DNA from: Beijerinckiaceae bacterium
GTDB taxonomy: Bacteria; Pseudomonadota; Alphaproteobacteria; Rhizobiales; Beijerinckiaceae
Length of the DNA: 64,000 nt
Direction of reading: 5' to 3'
Assembly: GCA_947452005.1 (NCBI GenBank)
Contig: CANGBC010000002.1
Location: 124,001-188,000 of the forward strand
Shown here: one piece after another, positions 18,629 to 27,000 of the stretch
Layout of the letters: every line of letters begins with the position of its first letter
Position numbering within the stretch: the stretch's first letter is position 1
Notes under the pieces: generated by a model
What the model saw: only the letters and a program-made list of their open reading frames with translations
The model's database searches: none
Told to the model about the DNA's origin: nothing
Translations under genes and position numbers: made by a program

Positions 18629-18936
18629 GCATCGACACCAAAACACAGACTGAGCTGGAGGCCGCCGCTTTTCGTCGTCTCGTCTCTCATCTGCGCAATC
18701 GCACCGATGTGCAGAATATCGACATGATGAATCTCGCGGGCTTTTGCCGCAATTGCCTGTCCAACTGGATGAAAGATGCCGCTGACGAGCGTGGCCTCGC
18801 CATGACCAAGGACGAAGCACGCGCGCAGGTCTATGGCATGCCTTTTGAGGAATGGAAGGCCAAATACCAGACCGAGGCCACACCAGAGCAGAAAGCGGCT
18901 TTCGCCAACACATCGGCCGGAAAAGGCCAGCACTAA
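18625..18936 (+). CDS. DUF1244 family protein
   Basis: 103 residues, cytoplasmic, all-helical in appearance. The conserved block NLAGFCRNCLSNWM carries a CRNC pair, followed by YGMPFEEWKAKYQ, both diagnostic of DUF1244 (PF06844). Function is unknown; the cysteines could bind metal. Its ATG overlaps the stop of the amidohydrolase gene, implying a shared mRNA. Confidence 0.85.
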   Translation: MSIDTKTQTELEAAAFRRLVSHLRNRTDVQNIDMMNLAGFCRNCLSNWMKDAADERGLAMTKDEARAQVYGMPFEEWKAKYQTEATPEQKAAFANTSAGKGQH

Positions 18937-19015
18937 GGGGGAAAAGCGGGGATACAAGCGCGCTAGCGCTTGACGGGGCGGGCCTTGAGCGCCATCCATC
19001 CCCCTCCTTTTCACG

Positions 19016-19036
19016 GGGAGGCGCAAGCCGCCTCCC
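19016..19036 (+). promoter_or_regulatory. Leader hairpin upstream of the DUF2312 gene
   Basis: GGGAGGCG pairs perfectly with CGCCTCCC around a CAAGC loop, ending 22 bases before the ATG. It contains a GGAGG sequence in the stem. No T tract follows, so it is not a terminator; it could affect translation. Confidence 0.4.
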
Positions 19037-19058
19037 GCCTCCGGACACGGGATCAACA

Positions 19059-19301
19059 ATGAGCACGAATTCTGTCGATGCGGGGCATTTGCGCGCGTTC
19101 CTTGAGCGCGTCGAGCGCCTGGAAGAAGAAAAGCGCGCCATCACCGATGACATCAAGGAAGTCTATGCCGAGGCCAAGGGCACCGGCTATGACGTGAAGG
19201 TCATGCGCAAGATCATCTCGCTGCGCCGCATGGACCGCGACAAGCGTCGTGAAGAAGAAGAGATTCTGGAACTCTATCTCGCCGCTCTCGGCGAGGTCTG
19301 A
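19059..19301 (+). CDS. DUF2312 (UPF0335) family protein
   Basis: 80-residue helical protein. The pattern (LRAFLERVERLEEEKRAI, DIKEVYAEAKGTGYDVKVMR, IISLRRMDRDKR) is characteristic of DUF2312, which is widespread in alphaproteobacteria. Its role is unproven; the basic and acidic helices resemble a small coiled-coil or nucleic-acid-associated protein. Start by homology at ATG 19059. Confidence 0.85.
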   Translation: MSTNSVDAGHLRAFLERVERLEEEKRAITDDIKEVYAEAKGTGYDVKVMRKIISLRRMDRDKRREEEEILELYLAALGEV

Positions 19302-19308
19302 AACATCT

Positions 19309-19351
19309 CGTCATTGCGAGCGTTCGGGCGCATGCCCACCTCGCAATGGCG
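19309..19351. repeat. REP-like intergenic palindrome, short copy 3
   Basis: CGTCATTGCGAG and CTCGCAATGGCG pair with one mismatch around a 19-base centre. It shares the outer arms with the copies at 8870 and 12516 but has lost their middle. Confidence 0.6.
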
Positions 19352-19369
19352 ATCACATTTCGAGCCGCG

Positions 19370-20143
19370 TCAATCGCGCGCGGAATGGCCGATCAGCGCA
19401 TTCACCGCTCCCGCGAGAATGAAGACAAGCATCAGCAGGGCATAGAGCCCGGGCATGTCGAAGCGCGTGTAAACCTGCATGATCATATAGCCCAGCCCCT
19501 GATTGGAGAGTTTCGTCTCTCCCAGCAGGACGGTGATGATGGCTGTCCCCATACCCAGACGAATGCCATTCAGAATCGGCACGCGCATCGCGGGCAAATA
19601 AATCTTGAAGGCCATCTGCCAGACATTGGCGCGGAACGAGCGACCGACCCGGATGAGGATCGGATCAATCTGGCGCATGCCTGCCGCTGTTGACAGCGCA
19701 ATGGCGAAAAAAGCCGACAAAGCGCCCAGCGCAATTTTAGAGGCTGGCCCCACGCCAAACCACATGATCATCACCGGAAACAGAATGATGCGTGGCGTCG
19801 GCGAGAGATAATAAACAACAGGCTCAAAGGCGCGCATCAAAAAGCGATTGGCGCCCAGCACAATGCCAACCGTAATGCCAAAGCCCGCGCCAATGGCGAG
19901 CGAAGCCACGGTTTCCACCATGGTCACCTGCAAATTGCGCCAGAAGATCGGATCGATCAGCAGTTTGCCCATCGACGCAAAAATGGCGAGCAGCGAGGGA
20001 ATAACTTCGCCATAGAACAGGCCAGAGCGCGAGAGGCCTTCCCAGACGCACAAAACAAACACCGCCACGGCCAGCCGCAGCGCCAAGACATTGCGCGGCG
20101 TGGCGGCGATGGATGAGGATGTCAACGACCCGGCTGCAGCCAT
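19370..20143 (-). CDS. ABC transporter permease (NitT/TauT type), second
   Basis: 257-residue inner-membrane permease with about six helices and the BPD_transp_1 pattern; the EAA-like loop is around SFRANVWQMAFKIYLPAMRVPILNG. It overlaps the upstream permease gene by 22 bases and is the last gene of a three-gene ABC operon. The family takes up nitrate, aliphatic sulfonates, taurine or thiamine precursors; the substrate here is not readable. No periplasmic binding protein gene is adjacent. Confidence 0.85.
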   Translation of the reverse strand: MAAAGSLTSSSIAATPRNVLALRLAVAVFVLCVWEGLSRSGLFYGEVIPSLLAIFASMGKLLIDPIFWRNLQVTMVETVASLAIGAGFGITVGIVLGANRFLMRAFEPVVYYLSPTPRIILFPVMIMWFGVGPASKIALGALSAFFAIALSTAAGMRQIDPILIRVGRSFRANVWQMAFKIYLPAMRVPILNGIRLGMGTAIITVLLGETKLSNQGLGYMIMQVYTRFDMPGLYALLMLVFILAGAVNALIGHSARD

Positions 20144-20886
20144 GATTCCACGCGCTCCAGAGCCAAGAAGAAAAGAACCGACACAAGAATGACAAAGCAA
20201 ATGCCCGCATATGTGCCCGGCAGGTCGTAACGCTCCGCCAATTCATTGATGAGCTGGCCAACGCCACCCAGATTGATCAGATATTCAATGCCCACGATCG
20301 TGATCAGCACGAATGTCCAGCTCAGACGAATGCCCGTGAAGATGATCGGCATGGCCGAGGGCAGCAGAATTTTCCAAAACATCTGCGATTGCGTCATCTT
20401 CAGACTGCGCCCGACATTGATCAGCACGGTGCGCGTGGAGGCGAGTCCTTCCACTGTCTTCAGGATGATGGGTGCCAGACCATGCACGAAGCCCATGACG
20501 ATGATGGTTTTCGGCGAGCGCCCGAACAAGACGAGAAACAGCGGAAAAGCCAGCACAATGGGGGCCGCCGCAAGCGCGCCAATCCAGTCCTCCATCGCAC
20601 GCCGCCACAGCGCGGAGCGATAGAGCAGCACGCCAATGGGCACGCCCACCAGCACGGAGGCGCCACCCGCAATGATCATTTCAAAGGCGGTATCGCGGCA
20701 ACGCGTCAGAATGTTTTCTTCAACAATGACGCGCTCAAAGGCGAGCAGAATGTCGCTGGGCGGTGGGATGATATAGCGATTGACGACGCCGCCGCGGATC
20801 AGCGCCTCGAAGACAAGCGCGGATGCGATCAAGGTTGCAGCGCCAAATAATTCCGGCCCACGCCGACGCAGGAACGTCTCAGCCAT
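20122..20886 (-). CDS. ABC transporter permease (NitT/TauT type), first
   Basis: 254-residue permease with six predicted helices and the conserved loop INVGRSLKMTQSQMFWKILLPSAMPIIFTG. The start ATG 20886 overlaps the end of the ATPase gene by 8 bases. The two permeases differ considerably, so the transporter probably uses a heterodimeric channel. Confidence 0.86.
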   Translation of the reverse strand: MAETFLRRRGPELFGAATLIASALVFEALIRGGVVNRYIIPPPSDILLAFERVIVEENILTRCRDTAFEMIIAGGASVLVGVPIGVLLYRSALWRRAMEDWIGALAAAPIVLAFPLFLVLFGRSPKTIIVMGFVHGLAPIILKTVEGLASTRTVLINVGRSLKMTQSQMFWKILLPSAMPIIFTGIRLSWTFVLITIVGIEYLINLGGVGQLINELAERYDLPGTYAGICFVILVSVLFFLALERVESWLQPGR

Positions 20887-21724
20887 GAGCAGCGCGCCTG
20901 CTGGCTGCACTCTCGGAATCCGCCATACCGCGCGAGGCTTCCTCGCGCAGATCGTTCCAGATTTCGGCCACGTAATGCCCAAACGCATCCGAGCCCACAA
21001 CGTCAGAGGTCCGCGGGCGCGGTAGATTGATGTCAACGATGCGCTTCACCTGACCGGGGCGATAAGTCATCACCACGATCCGGTCAGACAGTTGCACGGC
21101 TTCGGTCAGATTATGCGTGATCAGCAGCGTGGTCTGATTGAGCTCCTGCTGGATCTGCGTGATCTTGTCACCCAGCAGCAAGCGCGTCTGCTCATCCAAG
21201 GCGGCGAAGGGCTCATCCATCAGCAAAATCTTGGGCTGCGAGACGAGTGTGCGGGCAATCGACACGCGCTGTTTCATGCCACCCGACAATTGCGAGGGGA
21301 ACGCTTTTTCAAACGAGGCCAGCCCAACCATGTCGATGAAATGATGGGCGCGATCCATGCGCTCGGATTTCGCCACACCCTGCAATTCCAGCGGAAAGGC
21401 GACATTGTCGATCACGGTGCGCCAGGGAAAGGTCGATTCTTCCTGAAACACCATGCCAACAGCGGGATGGGGTGCGCTGATGCGCTCCTCGCCAATCTTC
21501 ACCGCGCCCTCATATTCGCTGAGCAGACCGCCGATGATGTTGAACAGAGTGGATTTGCCGCAACCCGACGGGCCGATGACGGACACAAACTCGCCTTGCT
21601 GGACGCTGAAGGAGACGTGATCCACCGCCGTGACAATCTCAGTGCCACGCCCGAAGCGTTTCACCACATCATCGACAACCAGTGCCGGCTCTTGGGCGAG
21701 CGGGGGCTTTTCAGAGATCGACAT
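20879..21724 (-). CDS. ABC transporter ATP-binding protein (NitT/TauT type)
   Basis: 281-residue ATPase. Walker A GPSGCGKST near residue 48, Q-loop FQEESTFPWRTV, signature LSGGMKQRVSIART, Walker B ILLMDEPFAALDEQT and switch ITHNLTEAV are all intact, and FPW in the Q-loop is characteristic of the nitrate/sulfonate/taurine group. Start 21724 has a purine-rich GGATGGA upstream. First gene of the operon, 106 bases downstream of the DUF882 gene on the same strand. Confidence 0.9.
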   Translation of the reverse strand: MSISEKPPLAQEPALVVDDVVKRFGRGTEIVTAVDHVSFSVQQGEFVSVIGPSGCGKSTLFNIIGGLLSEYEGAVKIGEERISAPHPAVGMVFQEESTFPWRTVIDNVAFPLELQGVAKSERMDRAHHFIDMVGLASFEKAFPSQLSGGMKQRVSIARTLVSQPKILLMDEPFAALDEQTRLLLGDKITQIQQELNQTTLLITHNLTEAVQLSDRIVVMTYRPGQVKRIVDINLPRPRTSDVVGSDAFGHYVAEIWNDLREEASRGMADSESAASRRAAHG

Positions 21725-21830
21725 TTTTTCCATCCCGAAAGGGAACGCACGGTTTTCCCGCTCGCCCCCCTGACGCTTTTGAGTGTCTTCGTTGAACGAG
21801 GAGTAGCCACACGGCGGCTGACCCGTCAAC

Positions 21831-23402
21831 TCAGCGGGTGGATGTGTCCAGAGCGGCCGTCTGCAGCGGGCGCAGCGCGGAGCCGGTAAAGCGGCCCACC
21901 GGAAGATCCGAGGCCACGGCACCGAAACTGGTGGTTGTGACCTGCATGGTGCCCGAGAGTGCCAGCGAACGCCCTTCAGCCTTCACAGAGGCCCTCAGGC
22001 CCGGGCGAATGCCAATATCTTGCGCAGTGACCGCCCCCTCCAGAGCAGTGGCCTGCGTCAGCAGCGCATAATTGGTGCGGTCCAGCCGGGCGGCATAGAG
22101 CGCGGTCTTTTTGGGCGGCAGAATGCGGGCAGGCATGGCGGGCGCGGCCGCCAATGTGCCGCGCAGCGCGCCGCGCGTCTCATCAAGGGCCGAGGCAGGC
22201 TGGGCCGCATAGGCCATGACGGCAGCAGGCGCCGTCTCGACACCCTGACGGATGACCTCAGGCAAAGGCACAGGCACATTGGCCGCCAATGTTGTCGGCG
22301 CGCCCCCCAGCGCGGCCGGGCGCACCGGCGGCAAAGGCATGTTGGCCAGCGCCACTTGCGCCAGAACGGGCGCAGCAGGAGCAACAACCGGCAAAGGCGC
22401 GCCACCCATTTCAACGGGACGACGCGGCGGCAGCACATCAATGGCCGCCACCTGCACGGGCGTGCCAATGGTGGTTTCACCCTTGGGCAGATTGCGCTCG
22501 GCACGCGCCACAATGCCCATCGCACGACGCTGCGCGGGCGTATCAATGGCGCCAGCATCATCCTTGTCTTGCGTGGTCACACGCGCAACACGGGTGCGGC
22601 CACGCGGCATGGTGACAGCACCGGTGTCTTCGTCATCCTCGCCAATACCAAAGAGACGCTCAAAGAAACCACGTGATTTACGCACGGTATCGGCGCTTGC
22701 CACCATGACCGGGGCATCGCCACGCGCTTCGATTTCGGCGCGCGCTTCATCATAACGCGCCAAGGGCTGTCCGTTGGTGGGCAAATGCACCGTCTTGCCA
22801 TCAGGGAAGAGACGCGCCAGCTCGGGATAGGACATGCGCGGCCAGGCGCGCACGGAGCCAACATCAAGATGCACGAACGGCGTTCCCGCTGTGGGGTAAT
22901 AGCCAACACCACCGCGCTGCAAGCGCATGGCGATCTCGCGCACTTTCGACATCGGGACGTCCGTGTAATGCATATCCATCGCGCGACCCAGAATATGCTG
23001 CGAATGCTCGGCCACAGCGCGTGAGCGGCGGCGCAACATGGCGTTGGTTTCAGGCGAGCGATAGGCGGAGAGAATGTGAATGGCTTCGCGCGAACCTGAT
23101 TCGCGATAGCTTTCCCAGATCACATCGAACAATTTCGGATTCATCTTGGTCGGCGCATCGGTGCGCCAGTCACGCAAGAACCAGTTCAGCTTGTCGAGTG
23201 TGGCGCGATCATATTGCCCATCGACACGGAACGTCGCGGCAATGCTCTCACCCGTATGCACATGATAGAGATAGATTGTGCGCGTATCGCCATTGGCAAC
23301 GGCATTTTGCGTACGCACAGGCAGAGCCGCGGCAAAGGCCAGACTCAAGACGCCGACCGTGAGCAACTTGCGGACGCGTCGGGGAGAAGCTTTGAACGTC
23401 AC
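21831..23402 (-). CDS. DUF882 (YcbK-like, M15-type) cell-wall peptidase
   Basis: 523-residue exported protein. Residues 1-36 form a signal peptide; ~40-195 form the DUF882 domain related to zinc D,D-peptidases of family M15, with likely metal ligands in HILGRAMDMHY (H-x6-D) and FVHLDVGSV (HLD). The remaining ~320 residues are low-complexity, rich in Ala, Pro and Val, without a recognised domain. The domain is expected to cut peptidoglycan peptides in the periplasm. The adjacent L,D-transpeptidase on the same strand supports a cell-wall role. Confidence 0.85.
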   Translation of the reverse strand: MTFKASPRRVRKLLTVGVLSLAFAAALPVRTQNAVANGDTRTIYLYHVHTGESIAATFRVDGQYDRATLDKLNWFLRDWRTDAPTKMNPKLFDVIWESYRESGSREAIHILSAYRSPETNAMLRRRSRAVAEHSQHILGRAMDMHYTDVPMSKVREIAMRLQRGGVGYYPTAGTPFVHLDVGSVRAWPRMSYPELARLFPDGKTVHLPTNGQPLARYDEARAEIEARGDAPVMVASADTVRKSRGFFERLFGIGEDDEDTGAVTMPRGRTRVARVTTQDKDDAGAIDTPAQRRAMGIVARAERNLPKGETTIGTPVQVAAIDVLPPRRPVEMGGAPLPVVAPAAPVLAQVALANMPLPPVRPAALGGAPTTLAANVPVPLPEVIRQGVETAPAAVMAYAAQPASALDETRGALRGTLAAAPAMPARILPPKKTALYAARLDRTNYALLTQATALEGAVTAQDIGIRPGLRASVKAEGRSLALSGTMQVTTTSFGAVASDLPVGRFTGSALRPLQTAALDTSTR

Positions 23403-23532
23403 CAGGCAAACTCTTCGTCACACGAGGCCACGCAAAGGCGGCGAACTTGGTGAGCGGATTATTGCCAAAAAGGGTTAACCACAGGTCAACGCGCGGCCGC
23501 TCCAGAAGGATAATAGGAGCGGAAATGATGGC

Positions 23533-23545
23533 TTGATTGTGTCAG
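23533..23545 (+). repeat. 13-bp inverted repeat flanking the L,D-transpeptidase gene, left copy
   Basis: TTGATTGTGTCAG, overlapping the stop codon of the L,D-transpeptidase gene. Its exact reverse complement is at 25333-25345 beyond the start of the gene. Confidence 0.6.
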
Positions 23546-25251
23546 GCACCCAAGCCGAGCGCCGTCTTCACTTTCTGCGAATAGCCATAAATATCTTCAC
23601 GCAGCTGCAATTTGCCGTGCTCATCAACGAAGGCCGAAAAATAGCCGATGTGAATGGGCAGAGGACGGGGCATTTTCACCATGCGCTCGCCACCACCTTT
23701 GAGCCCTTTGACGCGCTCTTCGGTCCAGCCTTCACCCAAAACGATTTCGGCCAGAGCAAACGGCTGATCAACGCGCACGCAGCCATGGCTGAAGGCACGC
23801 TTGCCATTGGCAAACAGATTGCGTGTCGGCGTGTCATGCAGATAGACCGAATGCTCATTTGGGAACATGAATTTGATCCAGCCCAACGCATTGCGCTCGC
23901 CTGGTGGCTGGCGCACAGCAAAACTGCCATTCTTTTGCGGGATGACCTCATATCCGAGCTTCTTCAGATAATCGGGGTCTTCCTTCAATTTCGGCAGCAT
24001 TTCCTTTTTGATGATCGAGGGCGGTACATTCCAGTACGGATTGACGATCAGGAATTGCATGGAATTAGAAAAGATCGGCGTCGGCGTTTGCGGCTTGCCC
24101 ACAATGACGCGCGCTTGATGAATGATCGTCTCACCGCGATACACACGCACCGTGTAATCGGGAATGTTCACTTCGATGCGCTCATGGCCCATATCACGCG
24201 GCATCCAGCGCCAGCGTTCCATATTGGCGATGATTTCATCTTCAAGCCGCTCGGGCGCGCCTTCCGACAAAGCATCAACCGTGCGTGCCGTCAGCGTGCC
24301 TGACGCTGGCAGACCATTTTGCTTCTGGAAATCGGCGACCGCAGCCGCGATTTTGGTGTCATAGGTCAGATCGTCCGTATCTTGCGCAGGCACAAGGCCG
24401 AAACGCGCACGGATGAGGGGCACGCGCTGGTCACGCATGCCGGGCTTGAGCACCGGGCCTGAAGGTATGCGGCTTTTCGTCTGCGCCATAGCGGGCGCTG
24501 CGTGGCGCAATTCAGCCAGCTTGTCGCGGAGATGCGCATAACCTGTGTGCTGCGGATTATAGGCGAGCAGTTTCGCGCCGGGATCGGCTGCGGCCGACAC
24601 ATCAGCCAAAGCGCGCGCGACATCGACGATCTCGGGCTTGGAGGTGATCTCTTTGGAGATGCTCAGCGGATCAATGCGCGCGCCTGTTGCCTGGCGCGCA
24701 TAAGAGGCGATGGATTCCGACAGGCCAACGTCAGCTGCTGCAATCGCTGCCAGGTCCTTGCCAGCCAGCGCCGGAATGGGTGCGCCGCGTAGATCAAGCG
24801 CATCGTCGCCAGCACGCTCGAGGCGCGCAATTGCAGATTGCGCGGGGCCATTCCATTTTGTGTCGGCAATCCAGAGCGGCGCATATTGGCGCGCTTCGTA
24901 GAAAGCGGCGATGGCCTCGCGGAAACGGCGCTGCTGCACGCTGCCACGCTCGGCAAGGCGCCCATCAAGCACAGCCTTCATGGCCGATTGCTGCGGGTTG
25001 AGAACAATGGCGACGGCAGGTGCAGGTACAGGCGCTGCTGCCGACGCAGGCGCTTCAGCTGCGGGTGCGACTGCGGGTGTGGACGCATCAACCGGCTTGA
25101 ACTGCGGCGAGACATCCCCGCCCTGCGATTTCTCTGCCTGTGTGCTCACGACCTTGAATGAAGGCGAGGCTTCTTGCGCCCAAGCTGCACCGGCTGACAA
25201 AGCCAGTGCCAAGCTGAGTGCTTTTGCCGAAACCTGCACGCGCACGCTCAT
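23542..25251 (-). CDS. L,D-transpeptidase, YcbB/LdtD type
   Basis: 569-residue periplasmic enzyme expected to make 3-3 cross-links in peptidoglycan. The start MSVRVQVSAK at 25251 gives a signal peptide ending near AWA-Q. An Ala/Pro-rich linker is followed by a YcbB-like scaffold region, a peptidoglycan-binding domain (AVADFQKQNGLPASGTLT) and the YkuD catalytic domain with the active-site Cys in FSHGCVRVDQP at about residue 495. Longer than most Ldts because of the linker. Copies of a 9-base motif (GACACAATC) lie at both ends of the gene. Confidence 0.9.
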   Translation of the reverse strand: MSVRVQVSAKALSLALALSAGAAWAQEASPSFKVVSTQAEKSQGGDVSPQFKPVDASTPAVAPAAEAPASAAAPVPAPAVAIVLNPQQSAMKAVLDGRLAERGSVQQRRFREAIAAFYEARQYAPLWIADTKWNGPAQSAIARLERAGDDALDLRGAPIPALAGKDLAAIAAADVGLSESIASYARQATGARIDPLSISKEITSKPEIVDVARALADVSAAADPGAKLLAYNPQHTGYAHLRDKLAELRHAAPAMAQTKSRIPSGPVLKPGMRDQRVPLIRARFGLVPAQDTDDLTYDTKIAAAVADFQKQNGLPASGTLTARTVDALSEGAPERLEDEIIANMERWRWMPRDMGHERIEVNIPDYTVRVYRGETIIHQARVIVGKPQTPTPIFSNSMQFLIVNPYWNVPPSIIKKEMLPKLKEDPDYLKKLGYEVIPQKNGSFAVRQPPGERNALGWIKFMFPNEHSVYLHDTPTRNLFANGKRAFSHGCVRVDQPFALAEIVLGEGWTEERVKGLKGGGERMVKMPRPLPIHIGYFSAFVDEHGKLQLREDIYGYSQKVKTALGLGA

Positions 25252-25332
25252 CCTGATCCCCAAAACTGGTCTCACCTCACCGTTTTCCCTTTCAGGCATT
25301 GCGGCGGGTGAAGGTTCCATAGTCCATGCCAG

Positions 25333-25359
25333 CTGACACAATCAACCGACGATTGTGTC
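25333..25359. repeat. Inverted repeat GACACAATC / GATTGTGTC upstream of the L,D-transpeptidase gene
   Basis: GACACAATC (25335-25343) and GATTGTGTC (25351-25359) are perfect 9-base arms around a 7-base centre, between the stop of the response regulator and the start of the L,D-transpeptidase gene. It may be an operator or a 3' hairpin. CTGACACAATCAA (25333-25345) also matches the left copy at 23533 in inverted orientation. Confidence 0.65.
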
Positions 25360-25363
25360 GCTT

Positions 25364-26827
25364 TCAGGCGGCGACTTCCGCCGCTGTTTCAGCCACATCC
25401 TCGCCTTCATGCAGGCCAAGATCTTTCAGCTTGCGATAAAGGGTCGAGCGGCCAATGCCGAGGCGGCGTGCCATTTCTGACATCTGCCCGCGATAATGGT
25501 TGAGCGCAAAGCGGATCATTTCCGCCTCCATCTCTTCAAGTCGGCGCGCATGGCCTGCATCATCCAGCAAGCGCAAGCTGTGCGGATCACGCACATCAAG
25601 GCGCGCTTCGCTGAATGGTACGCGCAAGGGTGGTGCCATAGCGGGCACCGGCGGCACGCGCACATCATAGCCTGAGACGCGAGCGGCAATTTGCGGGAAT
25701 TCCGCAACGCCCAGCTCCTCAGCCTCGCTCAGCACAATGGCCCGGAAGATGGCATTTTCAAGCTGGCGGACATTGCCCGGCCAATCATATGTGCCTAGCA
25801 ACTGCAAAGCTTCAGCTGAAATGCCGCGCACGGCCTTGCCTTCTTCAGCCGCAAAGCGCTGCGCAAAACGCTGCGCCAATTCGCCAATATCAGAGGGACG
25901 CGCGCGCAGCGGCGGGATCGTCACGGGAAAGACATTGAGGCGATAATAGAGATCTTCGCGAAACAGCCCCGCCTTCACCTGTTCAATCAGGTTTTGCGAT
26001 GTTGCTGATATCAGCCGAACGTCAACTTTCTGCGGGCGACGGCCCGGGGCCGATTCAATCTCGCCATCCTGAATGACGCGCAAGAGGCGCGCCTGCAGAT
26101 CCAGTGGCAGGCGACCGACTTCATCGAGAAACAGCGTGCCGCCATGGGCTTCGACAAATTTCCCGCCGCCATCGAGGCCAAACAAGAGTGCCTCGGCCTC
26201 GCCTTCAGGCAGAGCGGCGCAATTGATCGACAAAAAGCCTTTGCCGCGTCGATCCGAAGCGCCTTGAATGGCGCGGGCGAACAAATGTTTGCCCACACCG
26301 CTCTCGCCTTCAATCAGCACCGGCAGATGGGCACGCGCCGCGCGCTCGCCCAGCCGGATGGCGCGCGTCATGTCTTCGCTGCGTGTGAAAATATGGCGGA
26401 AACCGATCGCGCCTGATTCGGGGCGCGTCGAGCGGCGCACTTCATCCTGCAGCGCGCCAAAGCGCAGCACATTCTTGATCGACACCTGCAGGCGCTCGCC
26501 ACCCACCGGCTTGACGACAAAGTCGCCAGCGCCCGCGCGCATGGCGGTGGTGACAAGGCTCACAGATTGCGGCTGCATCTGAATGATGGTGGGGGTGCGC
26601 AAACCCGCCTCGCGCATGCGCGCCAGCAGGCTCATGCCATCCATGTCAGGCAGGACGACGTCGAAAATCAGCAGCGCGACGGGCTCTTCGCCAACAGCGC
26701 TCAGGCGCGCCAGCGCGGCCGCGCCCGTATCGACCGCCTCGGAGCGATAGCCAAAACGGCGCAGCATCGCCTCCAGCAGGCGGCACTGCACGGGATCGGA
26801 ATCGGCAATCAGGATCGTTGACGGCAT
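25364..26827 (-). CDS. NtrC-family response regulator lacking the GAFTGA loop
   Basis: 487 residues. Receiver domain ~1-120 with phospho-acceptor D56 (LLIFDVVLPDMDG) and K in FVVKPVGG; AAA+ domain ~145-385 with Walker A GESGVGKH, Walker B GGTLFLDEV and arginine-finger region FREDLYYRLNVFP; C-terminal Fis-type helix-turn-helix (MARRLGIGRSTLYRKLKDLG). Between LLFG and GKFVEAHGG there are only a few residues (LDGG) where sigma-54 activators carry a loop with GAFTGA. Contact with sigma-54 may therefore be lost. No kinase gene is adjacent. Divergent from the M3 peptidase gene. Confidence 0.88.
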   Translation of the reverse strand: MPSTILIADSDPVQCRLLEAMLRRFGYRSEAVDTGAAALARLSAVGEEPVALLIFDVVLPDMDGMSLLARMREAGLRTPTIIQMQPQSVSLVTTAMRAGAGDFVVKPVGGERLQVSIKNVLRFGALQDEVRRSTRPESGAIGFRHIFTRSEDMTRAIRLGERAARAHLPVLIEGESGVGKHLFARAIQGASDRRGKGFLSINCAALPEGEAEALLFGLDGGGKFVEAHGGTLFLDEVGRLPLDLQARLLRVIQDGEIESAPGRRPQKVDVRLISATSQNLIEQVKAGLFREDLYYRLNVFPVTIPPLRARPSDIGELAQRFAQRFAAEEGKAVRGISAEALQLLGTYDWPGNVRQLENAIFRAIVLSEAEELGVAEFPQIAARVSGYDVRVPPVPAMAPPLRVPFSEARLDVRDPHSLRLLDDAGHARRLEEMEAEMIRFALNHYRGQMSEMARRLGIGRSTLYRKLKDLGLHEGEDVAETAAEVAA

Positions 26828-27000
26828 CGGGCCTCTCTGGACAGGGCCAGAGCCCCGCGTTGGGCCTATGGTGAATTAACAGGGTAAACACGGACTTAAC
26901 GGCTGTGCCGGACCGGGACGGTATTTTGCGGCGCAGGTTGATCGGCGCGGCCTGATCGCCAATATGAGGCACGCCCATCCCTCAAGGCCCGGACAGATCA

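Noticed and set aside
4700-26900. CtrA binding sites (TTAA-N7-TTAA) near rcdA, the DUF882 gene and the response regulator
   Set aside because: Single TTAA half-sites occur near 4785, 23475 and 26880, but none has a second half at the right spacing.
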